From positions 1-37,871 of the forward strand of contig JADHVE010000003.1 in assembly GCA_016784195.1 (NCBI GenBank): a DNA stretch of 37,871 nucleotides, written 5' to 3'. Both the position numbers and the translations under genes were made by a program. The DNA comes from Candidatus Woesearchaeota archaeon (GTDB taxonomy: Archaea > Nanobdellota > Nanobdellia > Woesearchaeales > GW2011-AR4). Positions 28,443 to 35,491 of the stretch are shown piece after piece (position 1 is the stretch's first letter; each line of letters opens with the position of its first letter). The notes under the pieces were generated by a model. That model worked only from the letters and a program-made list of their open reading frames with translations, did not search any database and had not been told where the DNA came from.

Positions 28443-28895
28443 ATGCAGAATTTAACAATTTTGAATAAAAAACAGGCAAAAGAAATTCTGAAATTGATTA
28501 AAAAACAATTCAATGCAGATTTTAAGTCAGACTATGCTTTCCTAAAAAACGAAAAAGAGAAAATATACTTGATTCATAAAGATATTTCAGTAATTAATAT
28601 TGAAAAGTTAAGAATCAATTCTTTCGGCATGTATTTTGCGCAAATAAGAAACAATGAAATAAGGCTCAGTATAGAAGGCTCACAGCTAATAGGCCCAAAA
28701 GCAGATAAAAACATTTTAGAGATAGATGAAAAACAAACAAAAGAATGGATGGCTGGAACTGATTTGGAGATTGAAGGAGATTATTCTGGATTTGTATTAG
28801 TTAAGCATAATAAAGATTTCTTAGGCTGCGGAAAAGCAAGAGATGGGAAAGTTTTTAATTTTGTAGGGAAAGCCAGGAGAATAACTACAACTTAA
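28443..28895 (+). CDS. PUA-domain protein (NIP7-like C-terminal region)
   Basis: 'IRLSIEGSQLIGPKADKNILEIDEKQTKEWMAGTDLEIEGDYSGFVLVKHNKDFLGCGKARDGKVFNFVGKARRI' typical PUA pattern. Confidence 0.82.
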   Translation: MQNLTILNKKQAKEILKLIKKQFNADFKSDYAFLKNEKEKIYLIHKDISVINIEKLRINSFGMYFAQIRNNEIRLSIEGSQLIGPKADKNILEIDEKQTKEWMAGTDLEIEGDYSGFVLVKHNKDFLGCGKARDGKVFNFVGKARRITTT

Positions 28896-30174
28896 TTGGT
28901 TCTGTTAATTCTTGTCTCCCAAATAAACTTTCTAAATTTCTTTTGTAATCATCAATAAATTCTTGTTTACTCAATTGCGAATTGCCTTGGTCACTCATCT
29001 TCACTTTCCCCCCTAATTGTTTTTCTTTGTAAAGCCCATGTCTCGCATTACTTGCTGTATCAATATAGCCGTAATGATATTGCTCTTTATCAAAAATTTG
29101 TATCTCTCTTGTTACTTTTCCTGTTCTCATGGTTGAAGTACTTACAACCACTTTAATCATCTTGAAACCATTAGGTTTAGGTGAAGCATACAGATCCCTA
29201 GTTAATAACCACTCTAAATCCAAATTGCCCAATTTAGGAGATTTTTTTAAATAGTCTCCAAATTCTCTAACTTCTTTCTCATCAGCAAGGATTACTCTAT
29301 TCGCTGTCCAATCGTTTATTGGATACTCTTTAGGGTATGTTTCCCAGGGGCATGTTGTTTTAAAATCAAATTTTTTTATTAATTTGGCTGTTAGTGTTTG
29401 TTTCAACCTCGAACTCATAAATCGGAAATTCGATCCTCGATATTCTTCAGCAGTAGGCGATTTAACATCTTCTAAAACTATGTTACCTTCATTCCTGGAA
29501 AGCATCAATCTGGATGCTTCCTTTAAAGTTCCATCATTTTCATCTTTAATATATTTCAATACTAAACCGCTCTGGACTGGTGAGATCATAGGCACTAATT
29601 TTTTCATTATTATTTGTCCATCTTCACCAATATAGTCTTGTATCTCATCTTCCTCAAAATAAAAAAACTTGGAGGTATTTATCCCAAACGAAGAGCTTTT
29701 CCTTAAAATATCAACCCCTCCAGAGTCTATGTTTCCTTGGTGATTATCAAATGCAGTCCTTACCATTTTCCTAGTCACATATTCATCTATAGTAGAGTAT
29801 CCTGATTGTTTTGTGTGTAAATAGTGTTCCCTATTACCGCTCAAATCTATTGGTAAAACCGTTTTAATATTCTCTTCTCCATAGAAAGTCCCCCCCACTA
29901 GCATAACAATCCTTTTTTTCTTTCTACCAAAAATCTGATTGTACAAACTTTGCGAAAATTCATACGTTGAAGTATCTAATATTTTTCTTTTCTTTTTAAT
30001 TTCATCTCTTGCTTTTTTCATATCCTCTTTAGAAATCTTGTATGTTAACCCTCTTTGAAAATTATTTTTCATATCCCTTACTATATCCCTAGCTTTTGAA
30101 TTCTTACCTTTATAGAAACTTTTCCCAAAATAAAAATCCATCAGGTTATGTTCTTTATTGTAAGATTGGACCAT
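28885..30174 (-). CDS. Divergent RelA/SpoT-type (alarmone synthetase-like) protein
   Basis: C-terminal half 'SRLKQTLTAKLIKK...INDWTANRVIL...LYASPKPNGFKMIKVVVSTS...TREIQIFDKEQYHYGYIDTASNARHGLYKEKQ' follows RelA_SpoT synthetase order. Confidence 0.6.
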   Translation of the reverse strand: MVQSYNKEHNLMDFYFGKSFYKGKNSKARDIVRDMKNNFQRGLTYKISKEDMKKARDEIKKKRKILDTSTYEFSQSLYNQIFGRKKKRIVMLVGGTFYGEENIKTVLPIDLSGNREHYLHTKQSGYSTIDEYVTRKMVRTAFDNHQGNIDSGGVDILRKSSSFGINTSKFFYFEEDEIQDYIGEDGQIIMKKLVPMISPVQSGLVLKYIKDENDGTLKEASRLMLSRNEGNIVLEDVKSPTAEEYRGSNFRFMSSRLKQTLTAKLIKKFDFKTTCPWETYPKEYPINDWTANRVILADEKEVREFGDYLKKSPKLGNLDLEWLLTRDLYASPKPNGFKMIKVVVSTSTMRTGKVTREIQIFDKEQYHYGYIDTASNARHGLYKEKQLGGKVKMSDQGNSQLSKQEFIDDYKRNLESLFGRQELTEPIKL

Positions 30175-30203
30175 TTTATTCAGTTAGTAAATTTTTTATC
30201 TAG

Positions 30204-30291
30204 CAAACACATTAATTAATCAAATATTATTATGTGTTTGTTATACCCTCCGAACTAAACACCATATTTAAATATTTAGTTTGTTCACTAT
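30204..30291 (+). repeat. Double-hairpin dispersed repeat, copy 2
   Basis: caaacacattaattaatcaaatattattatgtgtttgttataccctccgaactaaacaccatatttaaatatttagtttgttcactat. Confidence 0.85.
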
Positions 30292-30659
30292 ATTTTGTTA
30301 AAATCTCCTAAAACTTGGTTTACAACCTGCCCATAATTTTCGAGAATACTTTCTAAAGGAATATCTTTTTTTGTTTGAAACAGCAAAATTTGCTGAATCA
30401 TTTTTGCAACATCTGCTTCCTTTACATTTTTTGTTGTAACGGGGTCATTTTCCCCTGCAATTAATGGGTTTACATGTTGTTGTTCAGTATTTGGCATCCA
30501 TCCCAATCTACTATACCCATCTGTTGAAATAAGGGTGTAAAATGAATAAAAATCTCTATCAGGCAAGTCATTTGACCGGCCATATAAATGGATCTCATAC
30601 GTTTTCATTTCTTGGTAGGCTGGTTTTTGATTCTCTAATTGTTTCAATTTAACCTCCAT
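30288..30659 (-). CDS. Unknown 123-aa protein between the Rel-like hydrolase and synthetase genes
   Basis: Open frame MEVKLKQLENQKPAYQEM...VNQVLGDFNKI; no family recognised. Confidence 0.65.
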   Translation of the reverse strand: MEVKLKQLENQKPAYQEMKTYEIHLYGRSNDLPDRDFYSFYTLISTDGYSRLGWMPNTEQQHVNPLIAGENDPVTTKNVKEADVAKMIQQILLFQTKKDIPLESILENYGQVVNQVLGDFNKI

Positions 30660-30788
30660 TTAGTCATCAGATATAAACTACTATATAAACCTTTCTAATT
30701 TCTCCACTACCTAGTAGTTAATAATAACTCTAAGCCCTATACCTCTTAAGATCTATATTTTTTGCAAATACAGCCCCAACTTAAGAAA

Positions 30789-32117
30789 TTAGTCAGACTC
30801 TAACATATTTCTAAAGTCCTCAGCAGTCTTATCTTTTAGATTAATCAGGCTAAAATTTTTGATAATCTGCTCAGATTTTAATATAGATTCCAATAATATC
30901 AAATCCTGATACTGAGTTAAGTAATCATCTTCTGCAACTAATCCTTCTTTGTTGTCCAGCAACATCCTCATATACCTGTAAATAGTTCCATCAAATATGT
31001 TGCCGTTTCCACCCAGGGTTGTATTTAGAAAATCTTTTGTACCTTTGTAATCAATTAGTTTTTCATCAAGTCTCTTTCTATCTTCTTTGCTTATCAAGTC
31101 TCTTTTACATAAATAAGTAATATCCTTCTTGCATTGTTTCAAAGCCTCAGTTCTTAGTTCGCCAGCTTGTGTTGATATCTTGTGTAGGTAATCCTTCTTA
31201 ATTTTTGTTTCCTTGACACTCGCTTCATGAATTATCACCAGACTTTTCCATTCTGCAAAAAGTCTGTTTGGAATTCCAAAATAGTCTCTGGGCATGTCTT
31301 TTAAGTTTGATAAGTCATCTGCAATCTTGCAATGGATTGTTCTCCTCTTGATTCTTTCAATATCATTTTTAACCAAAAGTTTTGAATTCACATGTCTCTC
31401 ATATTCTTTTATAAATTGCGATTTATCCTTAATATCTTTAAAATTCCCATAGAATGGCAATACATCAACAGGAGTTATTTCGGTGATAAATCCACTCTCA
31501 GGCATAGTAAAATAGAATATTTGGTCATAAAGGTACCTCAAATGAGTATTGTTAGAATCTCTGGTGAGATTCTTGATAATAGTCATGATTATCTTAATAT
31601 CCTTATAAAATAAGTCCTTATTCTCAATTTTCTTATTATTTTTAACAAAATTATAGAATTCAAGCCCAATAGAGTAAAAAATAGCATTTACTTTGCCCCT
31701 ATAGGCAGGATCACTCGTTTTCAATTCCTTTTCTGCTCTCTCTTCTATAATATCATGCAACATCTCTGCGATATAAGCAGTATACCCCACCTGATAACCA
31801 TTCAATAAAGATGTTGCGCTAGTAGGATGGCTGATATAGGGTTTATTAGTTTTCCTTTTATGGCCTCTATGACCTGCAATAGAATATGCTCTTCCAAATT
31901 TCATCATCTCCACTATATCTTCAATAGAGCGTTCTGCCTTAAGACCTTCATCATGACTTTCCTTAACATGGGGGATGTAATGATCAGTTACATACTTTTC
32001 TAAACCTCTATTTTCCTTATCAAATACTGCATAGACTATATTTGAAATATATTTTCCCTTATCTCCCAATATCCTCCCCTCCATTTCCAATAATCCTACT
32101 AATTCTGTTAAGCCCAC
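30789..32117 (-). CDS. SpoT-type HD-domain (alarmone hydrolase-like) protein
   Basis: 'AYSIAGHRGHKRKTNKPYISHPTSATSLL...YIAEMLHDIIEERAE' and 'HCKIADDLSNLKDM' match the SpoT/MESH HD signature. GTG start at 32117, alternative start at MEGRILGD. Confidence 0.82.
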   Translation of the reverse strand: MGLTELVGLLEMEGRILGDKGKYISNIVYAVFDKENRGLEKYVTDHYIPHVKESHDEGLKAERSIEDIVEMMKFGRAYSIAGHRGHKRKTNKPYISHPTSATSLLNGYQVGYTAYIAEMLHDIIEERAEKELKTSDPAYRGKVNAIFYSIGLEFYNFVKNNKKIENKDLFYKDIKIIMTIIKNLTRDSNNTHLRYLYDQIFYFTMPESGFITEITPVDVLPFYGNFKDIKDKSQFIKEYERHVNSKLLVKNDIERIKRRTIHCKIADDLSNLKDMPRDYFGIPNRLFAEWKSLVIIHEASVKETKIKKDYLHKISTQAGELRTEALKQCKKDITYLCKRDLISKEDRKRLDEKLIDYKGTKDFLNTTLGGNGNIFDGTIYRYMRMLLDNKEGLVAEDDYLTQYQDLILLESILKSEQIIKNFSLINLKDKTAEDFRNMLESD

Positions 32118-32318
32118 CCATTAATCCATATCCTAAGTCCATCCTTTTGTACATTTTTCAACCTATTATCATTATTTCAAAAAATAAAGAAAAAACCCCT
32201 TTTTACAGGTAGTACTCATTTCTAATATAAATACTTAACTAAAAATCAATTTCAGTTTATCCTCTGCTATTCAACCAGATACCTTAGAAATAAAACCCAA
32301 TTTTGTTTATATAACCCT

Positions 32319-32402
32319 CGCATTGATTAATCGAACATGATTATGCGTTTGGTATATTCAACGAACTAAACAAAATGTTCGGATATTTAGTTCGTTCGCT
32401 AC
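32319..32402 (+). repeat. Double-hairpin dispersed repeat, copy 3
   Basis: cgcattgattaatcgaacatgattatgcgtttggtatattcaacgaactaaacaaaatgttcggatatttagttcgttcgctac. Confidence 0.85.
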
Positions 32403-32405
32403 AAT

Positions 32406-32822
32406 TTATTGCTTAATTTCAATACTGATCTCTTGTGAAGAATTCCTTAAGATTTCAGTAAACTCCTTGCATAACTCCCAAGCACCCTTGTCAGCCCTAA
32501 CGCCAAAAGTCCTCTCATCCCTAAAATCACTTTTCCTGATAACCATCTCTCTGTCAGAATTAAACTCAGGATTAATCTCCGCAACAATCTCTTCTTTTAT
32601 TATTTTATTATTTACTTTATCTTTCAATCCAATAATAATCTCTATCTTATTATTTTTTAATGATTTAATAAATTTTTTTAATTGAATCAAAAAAAAATCA
32701 GCATTAACCCCTATAATACAATCCCCCCTTAAACTTAAATTCTTATCTTTAGTAAATTCTAATGTAGTCTTATGTTTTGCAGTTATATTCGGATGTCCAT
32801 AAGCCTTAAATTTATATTGCAT
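32406..32822 (-). CDS. DUF371 family protein
   Basis: 'FKAYGHPNITAKHKTTLEFTKDKNLSLRGDCIIGVNADF' is the DUF371 signature. Confidence 0.88.
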   Translation of the reverse strand: MQYKFKAYGHPNITAKHKTTLEFTKDKNLSLRGDCIIGVNADFFLIQLKKFIKSLKNNKIEIIIGLKDKVNNKIIKEEIVAEINPEFNSDREMVIRKSDFRDERTFGVRADKGAWELCKEFTEILRNSSQEISIEIKQ

Positions 32823-32909
32823 TTTATTATTTGATTCCTAAATCCTAGATTGAAACTAACCAAGTTTACTTAACCTGGAATATAAAAATTAAAAAGAATG
32901 ATTAACTTT

Positions 32910-33155
32910 CTACCTCAGCATATCCTCTATAGGCCTATCTGATTTTTTAGCAGTTTTAGCAGATTTCTGAGCTTCTTTAGCAACCTTCTCCAAATCTACC
33001 CCTAGTTCATTTAAGCCCTTGATATGCATCTGCATCAATTGCTCTACTATCTGGAGTATCTTCATCATTTCTTCTCTTTCCTTAGCCAGTGTTGTCAGAG
33101 CACCTTTATGAAATCCAACTTGTTCATCCTTATTAACATCCTGTTTTTTTGTCAT
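32910..33155 (-). CDS. Small helical hypothetical protein, 81 aa
   Basis: Clean ORF in an operon-like position; helical, charged. Confidence 0.6.
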   Translation of the reverse strand: MTKKQDVNKDEQVGFHKGALTTLAKEREEMMKILQIVEQLMQMHIKGLNELGVDLEKVAKEAQKSAKTAKKSDRPIEDMLR

Positions 33156-33240
33156 ATTATCACCATTTAATCCGATATGTGTATATTATTGTTACTTGTT
33201 TTTAAATATTTTTATAAATAAACAATAAGTTCCATTGATA

Positions 33241-34146
33241 ATGGAAGAAATTTTCATAAAAAACAATAATCTGATAGAAGAGCCTGAATGGAAAGCCCTA
33301 ATCAAGAATATCGAAACAAACTTCAATAACTTAGAAACCAACAAACAAAGGGCAAAAAGAAAGCTAAAAGATTCATTAATAAATTCAATAAAAAACAGAA
33401 CCAGAGATATAGGCAATTTTGGAATCTTATTCTCAGGAGGCATTGACTCAACCTTGATAGCATTTATCTGTAAAAGCCTGAAAAAGAATTTCACCTGCTA
33501 CACTGTAGGCTTGGAAAACTCCAAAGATATAGAGGCAGCAAAAACAGTAGCCGATTTTTATAATCTTAATCTTAAATATAAAACCCTCGCTTTAGATGAA
33601 TTTGAAAATATTGTAAAAGAAACAGCACCAATATTAAATGAAAATGATGTAATGAAAGTATCTGTTGGCTCTGTTTTGTATGCAGCATCAAAATTAGCAT
33701 TAAAAGATAACATCCATACTTTATTCACAGGCCTTGGCTCTGAAGAGTTATTTGCAGGCTACCAAAGGCATGAAGAATCCTTAAAAGAAAATAACTTTGA
33801 AAACCTCCACAAAGAATGCTGGAACGGCTTAAAAAAAATGCACGAAAGAGACTTAAAAAGAGACTTTTTAATCAGCAAAAAACTAAACATAACTCTTCTA
33901 ACGCCTTTTCTGGATATAGATTTAATAAAAACAGCAATGTCAATACATCCGATGTATAAAATAGACAAAACCAATAAAAAAATAATCCTTAGGGAAGCAG
34001 CAGAAGAGCTTGGCTTAAAAAAAAGCTTTGCCCAAAGAGAAAAAAAAGCAGCGCAATACGGTTCAAACTTCATAAAAGGCCTAGATAAATTAGCTAAAAA
34101 ATACAATTTTGAATTTAAAAAGGATTATTTGCAAAGTTTGATTTGA
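33241..34146 (+). CDS. Asparagine synthase-like ATP-pyrophosphatase (no glutaminase domain)
   Basis: PP-motif 'GILFSGGIDSTLIAFI', 'LFTGLGSEELFAGYQRH', 'LTPFLDIDLIKTAM'. ATG at 33241 or 33235. Confidence 0.85.
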   Translation: MEEIFIKNNNLIEEPEWKALIKNIETNFNNLETNKQRAKRKLKDSLINSIKNRTRDIGNFGILFSGGIDSTLIAFICKSLKKNFTCYTVGLENSKDIEAAKTVADFYNLNLKYKTLALDEFENIVKETAPILNENDVMKVSVGSVLYAASKLALKDNIHTLFTGLGSEELFAGYQRHEESLKENNFENLHKECWNGLKKMHERDLKRDFLISKKLNITLLTPFLDIDLIKTAMSIHPMYKIDKTNKKIILREAAEELGLKKSFAQREKKAAQYGSNFIKGLDKLAKKYNFEFKKDYLQSLI

Positions 34147-34270
34147 TCACATTTTTTTAATTATTCAGTATAAATTTTTAATTGATGATTTATAAAATTG
34201 ATTTTTATTAGTAGAAATAAGATCTTTATCGAATTTTTTAATGATAAACTCAGGGGGATATAAACTAATT

Positions 34271-35437
34271 TTAATTCATATGAAGCTCCAGAACATCTCC
34301 ATCTAAAAGCATTTTATCCATTTTCCTGAACAGCTGCCCGCCAAACTTAGAGCTTTTTCCCCAGACCCTAGCAAACTTAAACTTATCCACAAAATCCTTG
34401 TGCAGTTTCATACAGACATCTCTTATTGTACATCCTTTAAACATTATCAACGGCTCTTCCATATCGGCCTTGTTATTCACTTCTTTCAAAAATATCTTTA
34501 TAATCTCTAACTTATCATATATAGCCTTTTTTAACTCTTCCATGCCCTGCTTTTTTTCTGCAGACACTATCAAATCAGGCTTTATCTCTTTAGATATCTC
34601 ATCTAGTCTTTCTTTACTGACCATATCTGCTTTTGTAATGATTGTCAAAGCTTTTGTGTATTTTTTATCCCCTTCAATAATATCAATAAGCTGATCAGCA
34701 TCAATATCCGTCCTTATAAGAATCTCAGCATTATTTAACTTCATCTCCCTTGCAATACCCTCAATAGTCTTTTTGTCAGTCTTAGTCAGCCTTACAGTTG
34801 TCCCTACAATAACCCCTCCACGCTCTTTCTTGGTTATATTTACATCAGGCTTTTTTTGGTTAACTCTAATCCCAGTTTCATATACCTCTCTAAGTATCGC
34901 ATTGTAATGCTCTGGTTTAAGTGCTTCAACTAAAATCAATATCAGTTCAGAATTCCTTAAGATCCCTAAGATCTCCTTGCCTCTTCCTCTTCCGGAAGCA
35001 GCCCCTGAAACAATACCTGGCACATCAATTATCTGTATTTTTGCATGTTTATACTCCATCAGGCCGGGAATTGCTCTCAGCGTTGTAAAAGAATATTCAC
35101 CTATATCTGATTTTGCATTTGTAATCTTATTTAGCAGCGTAGATTTGCCAACAGAAGGGAATCCCAGCAGAACAACAGTCCCGTCACCTGTTTTCCTAAC
35201 AGCAAATCTATCATCCCCCTTACCCTTGCCGACAGATGACCTTTGCAGCGCCCTTTCCTTAAGAACAGCCAGCTTCGCTTTAAGCAGCCCAACAGCATGC
35301 TGTGTTTTCTTGTTGTATTTAGTTTTACTTATCTCTCCTTCTAGGTCTTTTATCTTTTCATGAATACTTAGCTCTTTTCTTTCAGTAACTTCTGCTGTTT
35401 TTCTCTTTCCTATATTAATTCCTTTCTTCCCAGCCAT
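34271..35437 (-). CDS. DRG-family (Rbg) GTP-binding protein with TGS domain
   Basis: 'VVLLGFPSVGKSTLLNKITNAKSDIGEYSFTTLRAIPGLMEYKHAKIQIIDVPGIVSGAASGRGRGKEIL'; C-terminal TGS. Confidence 0.95.
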   Translation of the reverse strand: MAGKKGINIGKRKTAEVTERKELSIHEKIKDLEGEISKTKYNKKTQHAVGLLKAKLAVLKERALQRSSVGKGKGDDRFAVRKTGDGTVVLLGFPSVGKSTLLNKITNAKSDIGEYSFTTLRAIPGLMEYKHAKIQIIDVPGIVSGAASGRGRGKEILGILRNSELILILVEALKPEHYNAILREVYETGIRVNQKKPDVNITKKERGGVIVGTTVRLTKTDKKTIEGIAREMKLNNAEILIRTDIDADQLIDIIEGDKKYTKALTIITKADMVSKERLDEISKEIKPDLIVSAEKKQGMEELKKAIYDKLEIIKIFLKEVNNKADMEEPLIMFKGCTIRDVCMKLHKDFVDKFKFARVWGKSSKFGGQLFRKMDKMLLDGDVLELHMN

Positions 35438-35491
35438 ATTCTATTTAGAATTACAGAAGCTATAAATACATTTCTTTTTGAAGTTTTGAAT

